The notes under the pieces were generated by a model. That model was not told where the DNA came from. It searched no databases and saw only the letters and a program-made list of their open reading frames with translations. From Cohaesibacter marisflavi (lineage in GTDB: Bacteria; Pseudomonadota; Alphaproteobacteria; Rhizobiales; Cohaesibacteraceae), in the NCBI RefSeq assembly GCF_900115225.1, contig NZ_FOVR01000016.1, positions 1 through 64,000 of the forward strand: 64,000 bases of DNA, written 5' to 3'. Shown piece after piece: positions 23,389 through 32,302 of this stretch. Position numbers and translations under genes: made by a program. Positions within the stretch are counted from its first letter, which is position 1. Each line of letters starts with the position of its first letter.

Positions 23389-24461
23389 TAGCGTTTCTCC
23401 CTCGTCAGATAGCGCTGCACCAGCGAAATCAGCAGAACGATGAAAAAGAGGATGACCGAAATGGTCGACCCGCCGGAAATATCCTGCTTGCCATAGCCGC
23501 GCTCAACCGCCTGAAATACCAGCGTCTGGGTTGAATCCAGCGGTCCGCCATTGGTCATGACATCAATCTGGGCAAACAGCGCGAAGGCCTGCATGGTGAT
23601 CACGATCAACACCAGAACCGCCGTGTTGCGCAGTCCCGGCCATGTCACATAGCGGAAGGTCTGCCAGCTTGAGGAACCCTCGATAGCGGCCACTTCATAA
23701 AGCGTTGCCGGAATGGTTTGCAGCCCCGATAGCCAGATCACCATATGAAAGCCCATGGCCTGCCAGGCCGACATGACGATAATGGACCCCAGCGCCGTAT
23801 CCGTATTGCCCAGCCAGTCTACCGGCTCGAATGCCCCAAAGGTGAGCGCCGCCAGAACATTGTTGAGCAGCCCGTCATCCCCGTCATAGATGAAGCGCCA
23901 GAGCAGCGAAATCACGACAATGGAAATGACCACCGGCGTGAAATAGATGGCCCTGAAAGCGTTGATCCCCCGTAATTTCTGGTTGATCAGCAAAGCAAGC
24001 CCCAGCGCTCCGCCCCCTTGCAACGGAACGATGATCAGCACAAACAGCATGGTGTTGGTGAGCGCCTTCATGAAGACCACATCCTTGGCCACCACAACGC
24101 GGGCATTCTCGCCACTTTGCCAGCGGAACCACTCCCGCATGCCCTTATATTGCGGGAAGTCTGGATTGCGCGTGATCGTGCGCACGCGGGGATAGGAAAT
24201 TGCCCCATCGGCATCCCGCACGACTTGTCCGGCCTCATCGCGCTCAGGCTCCAGCGTCAGGATCGAGACACCAAGCAGATTCTCGTAATTCGACAATCCG
24301 ACAAATTCGGTCGGATTCGGCGAGATCAGCCGCTGGTTGGTCAGGGAAAACCAGAAGGCGAAAAAGAAGGGCAAAATAATGAAGAGAAACAGCAAGATAA
24401 AGCCAGGCAAGGCAAAAGCCCATCCTGCCCCATTCGAGCGTGTAAGCTTCGAAGCCATCAT
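23388..24461 (-). CDS. Sugar ABC permease, MalF type
   Basis: A 357-residue permease. The first helix (WAFALPGFILLFLFIILPFFFAFWFSLTNQRL) is followed by a periplasmic loop of about 80 residues that is larger than usual. The remaining helices include the EAA loop TLYEVAAIEGSSSWQTFRYVTWPGLRN. The ATG at 24461 has GGAG upstream; the frame extends further 5' but that part has no coding character. A strong hairpin separates it from the binding-protein gene. Confidence 0.92.
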   Translation of the reverse strand: MMASKLTRSNGAGWAFALPGFILLFLFIILPFFFAFWFSLTNQRLISPNPTEFVGLSNYENLLGVSILTLEPERDEAGQVVRDADGAISYPRVRTITRNPDFPQYKGMREWFRWQSGENARVVVAKDVVFMKALTNTMLFVLIIVPLQGGGALGLALLINQKLRGINAFRAIYFTPVVISIVVISLLWRFIYDGDDGLLNNVLAALTFGAFEPVDWLGNTDTALGSIIVMSAWQAMGFHMVIWLSGLQTIPATLYEVAAIEGSSSWQTFRYVTWPGLRNTAVLVLIVITMQAFALFAQIDVMTNGGPLDSTQTLVFQAVERGYGKQDISGGSTISVILFFIVLLISLVQRYLTREKR

Positions 24462-24591
24462 AATCTCCGGCTCAGCTGGGTAAGAGCAGGCATCCGCCGG
24501 AAGACATCTTCCGACAGGGCCACCCGGATAGGGGCTCATTCCCATAAGGAAGCAAGCCACACGGTGGTTCAGTGCTCAACGAAAAGAGCAA

Positions 24592-24613
24592 GGGCCCGCA
24601 GCTAAGCGGGCCC
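24592..24613 (-). terminator. Intercistronic hairpin after sugar-binding protein
   Basis: GGGCCCGC / GCGGGCCC (8 bp) with a 6-base loop just downstream of the binding-protein stop codon. Leftward it is followed by TTGCTCTTTT. Such hairpins often cause partial termination and protect the abundant binding-protein mRNA. Confidence 0.6.
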
Positions 24614-24622
24614 GAAACAGGA

Positions 24623-25882
24623 TCAGTGTCCGTAACCGCTGTTTTTCTCGATGTCGGCATTGATCTCGTCAACGGCCGCATCAAGAGTGTCGGCAACATC
24701 GGCGCCATTGGCCAGATCTGCCATGGCCTTGGTGAAGACCTTGGACTGGACCACATAACCCGGCGTCACCGGACGTACCTTTGCTTGTGCGTTGGAGAGA
24801 TCATAGAAGACAGCCAACGGCCCGCCATCCTTGTAGTTTTCCGTCATCTGAGCCGCAGAGGCCGTGGACGGAATGAGGCCGATACCATCGGAGAAGGCCG
24901 CCAGATATTTATCCTGCAAGGCAAATTCGATAAAGGCAGAAGCTCCATCCGGATGCTCGGATGTTTTGGCAACACCAAATTGCCAGGAACCGGCCCCGAT
25001 CATCGGACCATTGCCCATGTCAGGAGCAGGCAGGAAAACGACATCATCCACTTCGGCCATTGTGGCCACTGCGCGCCAATTGCCGTTCCACTGGAAAGCA
25101 AAGCTGCCATCAATGAAGCCGGTCTGCTGATCAGCCGGACTTTCAGAGGTTCCCGGTGCGTAGCCTTCCGTAAACAGGCTCTGCCACCATTCGCCAAAGG
25201 CCAGCCCGGCGTCGCCGTTCAAGGCACCTTCAGCGGTCTTGTAGGTGGAGCGGTCCACGATATCGCCGCCAAAGCTTTGCAGGAATGGAGAATAGGCGTA
25301 AGGATACCACTCGCCCTGATCATTCATACCCAGATCCAGCGCATATTTATAATTGCCTGAAGCCTTGGCCTTCTTGAGGGCATCCATGAACTCGTCTTTT
25401 GTCCATGGTTTATCCAGCGTTGGTGTGCGCAGGCCCAACTCTTCCAGAGTGGAGGTGCGGGCGTAAAGCGCAACAGCGGCATCCCAAAGACCGATGGAAT
25501 AGAGCTTGCCATCCCACACGCCCTTTGTACCGGGCAGGAAATTCTCGATCTTGGATTCATCAATCTGCAAGGGCTGCATATAGCCAGACCATGCCCAGTT
25601 CGGCATGATAGGGCCATCAACATCGATGATATCAGGCAGGTTGCCAGCCAGCGCAGCCGCCACAACGGAATCGTTGTAGCTTGTCTGCGGGAAGCTTTCG
25701 ATGTTGACTTTCCAGTCACTCTGGCTGGTGTTGAAGTCATCAACGATCTGGTTAATGATCTTGCTTTCAACATCATTACCCGCACCATGATACCACATGG
25801 TCAGATCGGTTTGCGCCAAGGCTGCACCAGACATGAGTGTCGACGCGCAGAATGAAGCAACAAGTATCTTCGTGAGTTTCAT
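24623..25882 (-). CDS. Sugar ABC solute-binding protein
   Basis: A 419-residue periplasmic binding protein of the family-1 (MalE/UgpB) type. Residues 1-23 form a Sec signal peptide (MKLTKILVASFCASTLMSGAALA, cleavage near AQT). The mature part starts LTMWYHGAGNDVESKIINQIVDDFN and contains AALAGNLPDIIDVDGP and the family-type FIDGSFAFQWNGNWR. Its ATG overlaps the lacI stop codon (ATGA) and uses a GGGAGG Shine-Dalgarno, so it is the second gene of the operon. The ligand is unknown; the operon's beta-propeller glycosidase suggests an oligosaccharide. Confidence 0.93.
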   Translation of the reverse strand: MKLTKILVASFCASTLMSGAALAQTDLTMWYHGAGNDVESKIINQIVDDFNTSQSDWKVNIESFPQTSYNDSVVAAALAGNLPDIIDVDGPIMPNWAWSGYMQPLQIDESKIENFLPGTKGVWDGKLYSIGLWDAAVALYARTSTLEELGLRTPTLDKPWTKDEFMDALKKAKASGNYKYALDLGMNDQGEWYPYAYSPFLQSFGGDIVDRSTYKTAEGALNGDAGLAFGEWWQSLFTEGYAPGTSESPADQQTGFIDGSFAFQWNGNWRAVATMAEVDDVVFLPAPDMGNGPMIGAGSWQFGVAKTSEHPDGASAFIEFALQDKYLAAFSDGIGLIPSTASAAQMTENYKDGGPLAVFYDLSNAQAKVRPVTPGYVVQSKVFTKAMADLANGADVADTLDAAVDEINADIEKNSGYGH

Positions 25883-27000
25883 TGGTTATTCCTCCCTTTA
25901 GAATTCAAAACACTGACTGTATTGAGCGCTGTCACCGATGACCGCCAGCACACAGGGCTACCCACCAGCCCCGGAAGCTCCGGCTTTTCCTCCTGCTCTG
26001 ACATCAAAGCCAGCAAATGCCGGGCGGCAATCTGCCCCATGGTGAAATAGGGCAACTCAACCGTGGTGAGTGGCGGAAACAGAGTTTCGGCAATCACGCG
26101 ATAATTGTCATAGCCAGCAACCGAGATATCCTCCGGCACCCGGATGCCGCGCGAGCGCAACAGGCCATACAGACGCAGCGCCATTTCATCATTGCCGCAG
26201 CAGATGACGGTTGGCGGTTCTTCAAGAGAAAGCAGGCGATCAAGCGCCTGCATCAATATCTGGCTTTCACGCTCCTGCCCTTCCTCATAGCCCATGCTCA
26301 CCAGCTCATCGGCATAAGGAATATCAGCCTCGGCCAACGCCTCGCGATAACCGCGATAGCGCAATCCCGTTGCAACGAGTGTACGGTCCAGCGTCAGATA
26401 GCCGATCCGCCGATGACCGCTCTGGATGAGTTTGGCCACAAGATCCTTCTGCCCCTGCTTGTCATCAGGCAACACGCTCGGATGCCCTTCAGGATCAAAG
26501 CAGTTGGCGAGCACAATAGGAAAATCATCCGGCACCTTGGGCAAAGTCACCCGTTTGTGGTGATCGGCCACATAGATGATGCCTTCGACCCGATGCTGCA
26601 GAAAGGTACGGATCAGATGCGGCACCTGATCGGAAACACCATCGGTATCGGAGATCATCAATGTCTTGCCGCTGGAGCCCATGACATGCTGAATACCCTG
26701 CACGATGAAAAGATCAGGCAAGCCTTCCGGCTCGATGGGTTCGATGCCATGCGAAATAGCACCAGTGATCAAGCCAACCAGCCCTGACTTGTTCGAGCGC
26801 ATCATGCGCGCCGCATTGGAGGGCACATAGCCCAACTCTGCCATGGCGGCATCCACGGCATCACGGGTCTGTTTCTTGACCGGCGCATCCCCGTTCAACA
26901 CCCGCGAAACGGTCTTGGGTGATACACCTGCCAGCTTGGCTACATCGTAAATGGTTGCCACTTTGCTCTCGTCTTTCTCTTGATGACGAACCGAAATCAT
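25879..27000 (-). CDS. LacI-family repressor of the sugar ABC operon
   Basis: A repressor of up to 373 residues. The HTH (ATIYDVAKLAGVSPKTVSRVLNGDAPVKK) lies at about 15-42, followed by the hinge YVPSNAARMMRSNKSGLVGLITG and a periplasmic-binding-fold ligand domain (VICCGNDEMALRLYGLLRSRGIRVPEDISVAGYDNY). A GTG at 26961 could be the true start, since LacI proteins usually begin just before the HTH. It is the promoter-proximal gene of the operon, and two tandem palindromes lie immediately upstream. Autoregulation of the whole operon by the imported sugar is therefore likely. Confidence 0.93.
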   Translation of the reverse strand: MISVRHQEKDESKVATIYDVAKLAGVSPKTVSRVLNGDAPVKKQTRDAVDAAMAELGYVPSNAARMMRSNKSGLVGLITGAISHGIEPIEPEGLPDLFIVQGIQHVMGSSGKTLMISDTDGVSDQVPHLIRTFLQHRVEGIIYVADHHKRVTLPKVPDDFPIVLANCFDPEGHPSVLPDDKQGQKDLVAKLIQSGHRRIGYLTLDRTLVATGLRYRGYREALAEADIPYADELVSMGYEEGQERESQILMQALDRLLSLEEPPTVICCGNDEMALRLYGLLRSRGIRVPEDISVAGYDNYRVIAETLFPPLTTVELPYFTMGQIAARHLLALMSEQEEKPELPGLVGSPVCWRSSVTALNTVSVLNSKGRNNQ

Positions 27001-27004
27001 AAAA

Positions 27005-27031
27005 TGACATCGGTGTCTGACATCGATGTCA
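27005..27031. promoter_or_regulatory. Tandem LacI-type operators
   Basis: TGACATCGATGTCA (27018-27031) is a perfect 14-bp palindrome. The adjoining TGACATCGGTGTCT (27005-27018) is a near copy sharing one base with it. They lie 4-31 bases upstream of the lacI start, where they would block transcription of the operon. The central CG and even symmetry fit LacI-family sites. Confidence 0.65.
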
Positions 27032-27295
27032 TAAAGTCAAAAAGAGTGAGTGTCAAGGCAATACCCAACCATCCTTGGTATAGGAACCGAGAGCAAAGCA
27101 AGTCAACAAACGCGTAAAAGCTTGAAATGACGCGCATTTGCTCAAGATGAAAAAGGAGAGAAATTTCTGCTGTGACGATTTGGATCGACAAATCTTCTAA
27201 GCGCGTCCAACACACCCATTTTATCGCTCAAAAGAGAAAACTCTCTTTCAGCTCTTCAGCATAGCATGAACGCATGCCCCAAGGGGGAACCCACC

Positions 27296-28102
27296 TTATA
27301 GCTTGGCAATTTCCAGATTGATCCCGCGCAGACGCAGCTTTTCAATCGCCTCTTCAGACAACCCTTCATCTGTGATGATGGTATCAAATGTCTCGGTCGG
27401 CACTGTGCGATAAAGCGCACGATCAAAGAAACGACTACTATCGAGCATCAGAACCGTTCTTTCAGCCGCCTCGATCATCGCCCTTTTCATCAGCATTACA
27501 TCAAGCAGAGTTTCCGATGCGCATTCCAGATCCAGCGCCTGTGCAGACATGAAGAAGCAATCGCAGCGGATATCAACCAGAAAATCCAGTCCCGGCTGTC
27601 CGAGCAATCCGTAAGAACCGAAGCGACAGGAGCCCCCGGGAACAATCAGTTTGATATGCTCCTTGTAGGCAAGGGTCGTTGCAACATAGAGGTCGTTGGT
27701 GATGACGGTGAGCGGGATGGACTGGACCGAGAGTTCCTCGGCCAACATATGCGCAATCACGGCGCCCGAATCGATAATGATGCTCTGCTTGGGCTCGATC
27801 ATCTGCAGCGTGTGACGCACAATCGAGTTCTTCTCCTCAATCGCGGTCCGGCGCGCCAGATCGGTCGAGGGTTCGAAATTGGTTCTGGAACGAATACGTA
27901 CCGCCCCGCCATGGGTTCGGCGCACAATGCCCTCGGCCGCCAGCGAATCCAGATCCCGCCTCACGGTGGAGACGGAAATATTGAACATACGTGCCAATTC
28001 CTGGTTCGTACCGGACACATTGGTTTGAAACCACTGAATCAATTGTTGTCGTCGCTCAGCAGGCAACAGTTCTTCAGACAGAGATACAGGTGTTTCGACC
28101 AA
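27296..28102 (-). CDS. DeoR-family transcriptional regulator
   Basis: A 268-residue regulator. The DeoR HTH occupies residues 14-68 (LPAERRQQLIQWFQ...NQELARMFNISVSTVRRDLDSLAAEGIVRRTHGGAV). The DeoRC sugar-phosphate-sensor domain follows, with IIDSGAVIAHML and DLYVATTL. The start is a TTG at 28102 with GGAG at good spacing. It lies downstream of and in the same direction as the TRAP genes, 144 bases away, with an inverted repeat ahead of it. It may control the TRAP/hyuAB locus, though DeoR proteins usually sense phosphorylated sugars. Confidence 0.9.
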   Translation of the reverse strand: MVETPVSLSEELLPAERRQQLIQWFQTNVSGTNQELARMFNISVSTVRRDLDSLAAEGIVRRTHGGAVRIRSRTNFEPSTDLARRTAIEEKNSIVRHTLQMIEPKQSIIIDSGAVIAHMLAEELSVQSIPLTVITNDLYVATTLAYKEHIKLIVPGGSCRFGSYGLLGQPGLDFLVDIRCDCFFMSAQALDLECASETLLDVMLMKRAMIEAAERTVLMLDSSRFFDRALYRTVPTETFDTIITDEGLSEEAIEKLRLRGINLEIAKL

Positions 28103-28141
28103 GATAAACTCCAGTTGTTTCAGGATCGTCAGGGCTGACGG

Positions 28142-28164
28142 AGTATTTAACTAGGAAAAATACT
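28142..28164. promoter_or_regulatory. Candidate DeoR operator
   Basis: AGTATTT-N9-AAATACT, an inverted repeat with 7-bp arms, about 40 bases upstream of the TTG start of the DeoR gene. An autoregulatory role is inferred from position. Confidence 0.35.
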
Positions 28165-28245
28165 TCATTCAACCCTGACTTGAACCTATACCGAAAATCG
28201 AGATTGGGGAAATGGACGATTTTATCCAATCCAGACCTAATCCAA

Positions 28246-29550
28246 CTATAGTGCAGACGGCAGCCAAAGGACGATTTGCGGAAAAACGGCCAACAACGCA
28301 GTCCCCAGACACAGCAGGAAGAAGAAAGGAGCCGCAGCAAGAATCGTGGCGCCAAGACTTCGCTCTGTCAGAGCCTGGAGAATGTAGAGATTGAGCCCGA
28401 TAGGCGGAGTGATCGTGCTCATTTCAATCATGATCACCAGATAGACCCCGAACCAGAGCGGATCATAGCCAGCCTGCATGATCAAAGGCACAGCAATCGG
28501 AACGGTCATCACCGTCATCGAGGTGCCGTCAAGAAACATGCCCAGCACGATATACAGAACAGCAAGGATCAACAGCACACCGTATGGCGACAGATTAAGC
28601 CCCGCGATCATCTCGGTGATCATGGTCGGCAGATGCATATAGGCAATGGCCGCCGACAGAAAGGCCGAGGAAGCAATCAGCATGCAGATCATGGAGGAGA
28701 TGCGCAGCGTATTCATCAGACTTTCCACGAGCAGCTTGACGCTGAACTGGCCGGTCACGAAGGTGATCACAATAGCGCAGAACACGCCGACAGCCGCCGC
28801 TTCAGATGGCGTCGCAAGACCGGAATAGATCGAACCGAGCACAACAAACATCAATGTGGCAATCGGCACCAATTCGCCGAGTCCCTTGAGCATGGCCCGA
28901 CCAGAGACATCACCATCATATTTCGGTGCCATATGCGGAAAGGCAATCGACATGATAGCAATATACCCTGAATAGAGGGCTGCCATCATCATGCCCGGAA
29001 CGATACCGGCGATGAACAGCTTGGCAATGGAAACCTCTGCCAGCACACCATAAATGATCATGGCAATCGAGGGCGGAATCAGCAAGCCAAAGCTCCCTGC
29101 CCCGGCCAGAGAGCCGGCAGCAAGCGACATGCTATAGTCGCGCTTTCTCAATTCCGGCACGGTAATCTTGCCCACGGTGGCCGTGGTGGCTGTCGAAGAG
29201 CCGGAGATTGCTGCAAACAGGGTGCAACCGAATACGTTGGTGTGGAGCAACCCGCCCGGTATCTTGGCAACCAGAGGCGCCAGACCGCGGAACAGGCGTT
29301 CGGAAATATCAGTCCGGAAAATGATATCCCCCATCCAGATAAAGATGGGAATGGCCGCCAGTTCCCAGGAAACAGCGGAGGAGGAAATCACCTTGGTGGC
29401 AATGGCCCCGATGCGCACCCACGGAAAATCAAGAATAAGCCACATGGCCCCGGCGCCAGAAAGCAGCAGGCCGGCAAAAATCCAGGTTCCAGCGCCCAGG
29501 AACAAGGCGAGAAGCGCCAAAAGAAGAACTGAAGCAACAGCAACAGACAT
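28246..29550 (-). CDS. TRAP transporter large permease (DctM)
   Basis: A 434-residue inner-membrane protein with about twelve helices, the usual DctM length. Family motifs include FGCTLFAAISGSSTATTATVGKITVPELRKRDY and LAGAGSFGLLIPPSIAMIIYGV near residues 105-170, and the C-terminal STITPPIGLNLYIL. It drives sodium-dependent uptake of an organic acid with DctQ and DctP. It follows dctQ by 19 bases on the minus strand. Confidence 0.95.
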   Translation of the reverse strand: MSVAVASVLLLALLALFLGAGTWIFAGLLLSGAGAMWLILDFPWVRIGAIATKVISSSAVSWELAAIPIFIWMGDIIFRTDISERLFRGLAPLVAKIPGGLLHTNVFGCTLFAAISGSSTATTATVGKITVPELRKRDYSMSLAAGSLAGAGSFGLLIPPSIAMIIYGVLAEVSIAKLFIAGIVPGMMMAALYSGYIAIMSIAFPHMAPKYDGDVSGRAMLKGLGELVPIATLMFVVLGSIYSGLATPSEAAAVGVFCAIVITFVTGQFSVKLLVESLMNTLRISSMICMLIASSAFLSAAIAYMHLPTMITEMIAGLNLSPYGVLLILAVLYIVLGMFLDGTSMTVMTVPIAVPLIMQAGYDPLWFGVYLVIMIEMSTITPPIGLNLYILQALTERSLGATILAAAPFFFLLCLGTALLAVFPQIVLWLPSAL

Positions 29551-29569
29551 TATTATACCCTTTCAACAC

Positions 29570-30172
29570 TCAAATGGTGAGCGAACGCTCTGATGTATGC
29601 CCAACGGCGAAAAGCCGGAGCACTCTGACAAGAACCTGTAGGCTCAACAGCACGAGCCCGATGAGGAAGAAGCTCTCAGGTATCCAGAGCGGGATCTTGA
29701 TATAGTGTTGCCCGACCGTGCCGCGCGCCCAGTATTTGTAAACGGAGTGCCACTGGTAGCTAATCAGGAACCAGAGAATGGCTTCGACCGAAATCAGACA
29801 GAACACCTCGGCAATCCACTTACCATAAGTCGGCAAAAGATTGGTCAGCGCTGTCACCCGGATCATTGCCCCATGTTCCAGAGCCCAAGCGGCAGCAAGA
29901 AATGTGGTTGCTGCAACGCCATAGCCAACAAGCGTGTCCGCCATGAAGGTGGAAAGGGAGAAGAAGCGCAGACAGATTTCAAGGATGATCAAAAGCGTCA
30001 TCAGGGCGATTATGACGGCCGAAATCACAGCGCAAAAGAGATTCAGGCTGCTGGAAATTCGGCTTAGAACTGCCAGCCAGACCGGATCATTCGGGTGAGA
30101 TGGGAATGTAAATGGAGAAACATCAGAAGCCACTTCGTCTTCTGGTGCTTCAAATCCTGGATTCGTGGACAT
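29570..30172 (-). CDS. TRAP transporter small permease (DctQ)
   Basis: A 200-residue four-helix membrane protein. An unusually long hydrophilic N-terminus (about 35 residues) precedes the first helix (LFCAVISAVIIALMTLLIILEICLRFF). The family-type W-A-LEHGAMIRV segment follows near residue 95. It pairs with the DctM encoded directly after it. Confidence 0.92.
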   Translation of the reverse strand: MSTNPGFEAPEDEVASDVSPFTFPSHPNDPVWLAVLSRISSSLNLFCAVISAVIIALMTLLIILEICLRFFSLSTFMADTLVGYGVAATTFLAAAWALEHGAMIRVTALTNLLPTYGKWIAEVFCLISVEAILWFLISYQWHSVYKYWARGTVGQHYIKIPLWIPESFFLIGLVLLSLQVLVRVLRLFAVGHTSERSLTI

Positions 30173-30217
30173 CTAGTCGTGACCTTAAGAAAAGGGAGGC
30201 GTGACTTGAAATAGAAA

Positions 30218-30244
30218 CCGGTGCCTGCATGAGGCAGGCACCGG
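30218..30244 (-). terminator. Intercistronic hairpin after dctP
   Basis: CCGGTGCCTGC / GCAGGCACCGG, 11 bp with a 5-base loop, located 8 bases past the dctP stop codon and before dctQ. There is no strong T-run. It is probably an mRNA-stabilising or attenuating element. Confidence 0.65.
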
Positions 30245-30251
30245 CGTAATA

Positions 30252-31265
30252 TTAGCTGGATTTCTGGGCTTCAAAGGCTTCAAGCACAGTGGCACCTTTT
30301 TCGCCTGCTTCAGAGAGCCATTCGTCTCTGACCTTTTTGCCCGCATTCTGCAGCAGCTCAAAGACTTCATCAGGCACATCTTCGTCATGGGTGATTGTCA
30401 TGCCATGATCAGCCATGACCTTGTAGGACTTCTCGATGGAATCGACGACAATCTTCCAGGCGTAGGCATCACAAGCATCACAGATTTCCATGATCGCAGT
30501 CTGGACGTCAGCAGGCAGCGCATCGAAGGCGGGTTTGTTGACGTGGCAGACAAACAGCCCCATGGCATAGTTGATCTCGGTAAAGTCGGAGACATAATCC
30601 CAGATGGAAAGCTGCATGCCACCATCAGCCGAGGTCAGAACCGCATCAATACCACCGGTGGAAAGCTGAGGGATAAGGTCCCCCCAGGCGATTTGCAGCG
30701 GAGACGCGCCAGCATTGACCAGCGTCTGGGTGCCGTTCACATCATAGGTGCGGATACGAAGACCTTCGATGGCATCAACCGAGGTGATCGGCATCTTGGC
30801 ATGGATACCGGACGGCGCGTTTGGCATAGCCCAAAGCAGCTTCATGTCATGATCTTCAAAGATCTTGGAATATTCGGGCTTGGCAGTTTTCCAAAGCAGC
30901 ATGGCTTCTTCAGGAGACCGCGCCATGAAAGGCAGGGAAGTAAGGTTGAACAAAGGATCGATGCCGCCCAACTGCGTCATCAGGGTAATGGCGATCTGAA
31001 CCGCGCCATCTTCGACAGCGTCGAAATGGTCAGCAGACTTGTACCCCAGAGCGCCACCGCCCTGGTAGGTGATCTGCAGAGCATCGCCCACTTTTTTCTT
31101 GAGTTCATCAATAAAGAATTTGCAGGCCTGACCGGTCAGAGACTGACTGCCATATTCGTCAGCCAGATCCCATTTCACGCCAGCAGAAAAGGCAGGTGTT
31201 CCAACCAAGGTGGCTGCGCCCAGAATGGTTGAGTATTTAAGAAGGTCACGTCTTGAAATCGTCAT
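30252..31265 (-). CDS. TRAP solute-binding protein (DctP), Tat-type signal
   Basis: A 337-residue periplasmic receptor. The N-terminus MTISRRDLLKYSTILGAATLVGTPAFSA has a twin-arginine motif and a hydrophobic core, so Tat export is likely. The mature domain shows the DctP pattern, including AIEGLRIRTYDVNGTQ, whose Arg typically binds a ligand carboxylate, and AWGDLIPQLSTGGIDAVLTSADGG. The gene heads the leftward TRAP operon and is divergent from the SDR-DAO-hyuAB operon. The substrate is probably a carboxylate processed by those enzymes, such as an oxoproline- or hydantoin-type compound. Confidence 0.93.
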   Translation of the reverse strand: MTISRRDLLKYSTILGAATLVGTPAFSAGVKWDLADEYGSQSLTGQACKFFIDELKKKVGDALQITYQGGGALGYKSADHFDAVEDGAVQIAITLMTQLGGIDPLFNLTSLPFMARSPEEAMLLWKTAKPEYSKIFEDHDMKLLWAMPNAPSGIHAKMPITSVDAIEGLRIRTYDVNGTQTLVNAGASPLQIAWGDLIPQLSTGGIDAVLTSADGGMQLSIWDYVSDFTEINYAMGLFVCHVNKPAFDALPADVQTAIMEICDACDAYAWKIVVDSIEKSYKVMADHGMTITHDEDVPDEVFELLQNAGKKVRDEWLSEAGEKGATVLEAFEAQKSS

Positions 31266-31576
31266 TTAATCCTCCAGTCGGCATTCGACCCAGTGGTTCC
31301 GCTTCCGGCTCTTTGTTAAGAGCGAAATGAAAGGTGTGTCCCCATTTCTCCCATATGCAGCCACAAAATTCCAAATATTGTCAAGATACCTAATAGACAC
31401 CGGTACCAAAAACCGACTAATTGCTAAAAATAAGCTCAAATGCTCAAAAATTGAGCGCTTCATGCTCGTTTTCCCGGTGGGTTACGAAAGAAAATGATAG
31501 AATTTCGGTTTACTGCGCATCGATTATGGATATATCCTCTCACCATCCACCAATTCCATCACGGGACGAAAGCACG
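31266..31576. promoter_or_regulatory. Divergent promoter region with GCTCAA palindrome
   Basis: A 311-base AT-rich region between dctP and the SDR gene. It contains GCTCAA-AAA-TTGAGC (31442-31456), preceded by another GCTCAAA at 31434. A regulator binding here could control both the TRAP operon and the hyuAB operon. No coding sequence is evident. Confidence 0.45.
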
Positions 31577-32290
31577 ATGAGCAAGACGCAAAATACAAGA
31601 ATTGCTCTCATTAGCGGGGCAAATCGGGGCATTGGAGCCGCAATTGCGTGCCATCTGCGCGCAAATGGGTATGGAGTTTCTCTTGGGGCCCGTGATGTAT
31701 CTATGCTAGAAAAGGTGCACGGCAAGCAAGATTCAACGATGCATTTTGGTAGATTTGATGCTTATGACAAAGTCAGCGCCAAGGAATGGGTTGAATCAGC
31801 AGTGAACCACTTCGGCCGCATTGATGCGCTGGTAAACAATGCTGGCAACGGAAATCGACTCAGTCTGCTGGACGACGATGAAGATGCGCTAGATGAACTT
31901 CTGGAAGTGAATGTCAAGGCGCCCCTACGCATGACAAGGCTGTGTCTGCCCCACCTGGCAAAGACAGGACACGGACGTATTATCAATATCGTTTCCCTGT
32001 CTGGCAAGCGGGTACGTAACGAATTTGTCGGTTACAATATGTCAAAGTTCGCAGCCATGGGGCTTACGCACACAACCAGACATGTCACCTGGGAACAAGG
32101 TATACGAGCGACTGCAATTTGCCCCGGTTTTGTCCGTTCGGACATGAGCTCCTACACCGCCAAGGTCTCTCCGGAAGACATGACACAGCCGGAAACCATC
32201 GCCCATCTGGTCCGCACCGCAATCGAACTTCCCAACAATGCGGCCATGGCAGAGATGCTGGTCAATTGTCGCCTCGAAGACATGCTCTAG
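31577..32290 (+). CDS. Short-chain dehydrogenase/reductase
   Basis: A 237-residue NAD(P)-dependent oxidoreductase. The cofactor motif SGANRGIGAAIACHL (residues 13-27), the NNAGN motif near residue 90, the catalytic Ser in NIVSLSGKRV and the YxxxK motif GYNMSKFA are present. The ATG at 31577 was chosen because it directly precedes the typical SDR start; the frame is open upstream. It is the first gene of an operon with a FAD oxidase and hyuAB, 12 bases ahead of the next gene. The substrate is not known. Confidence 0.88.
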   Translation: MSKTQNTRIALISGANRGIGAAIACHLRANGYGVSLGARDVSMLEKVHGKQDSTMHFGRFDAYDKVSAKEWVESAVNHFGRIDALVNNAGNGNRLSLLDDDEDALDELLEVNVKAPLRMTRLCLPHLAKTGHGRIINIVSLSGKRVRNEFVGYNMSKFAAMGLTHTTRHVTWEQGIRATAICPGFVRSDMSSYTAKVSPEDMTQPETIAHLVRTAIELPNNAAMAEMLVNCRLEDML

Positions 32291-32302
32291 AGGACAAAAA
32301 CC

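Noticed and set aside
27233-27250. AAAGAG/CTCTTT repeat beyond the DeoR gene
   Set aside because: Very AT-rich short stem without a clear T-run; chance occurrence is likely.
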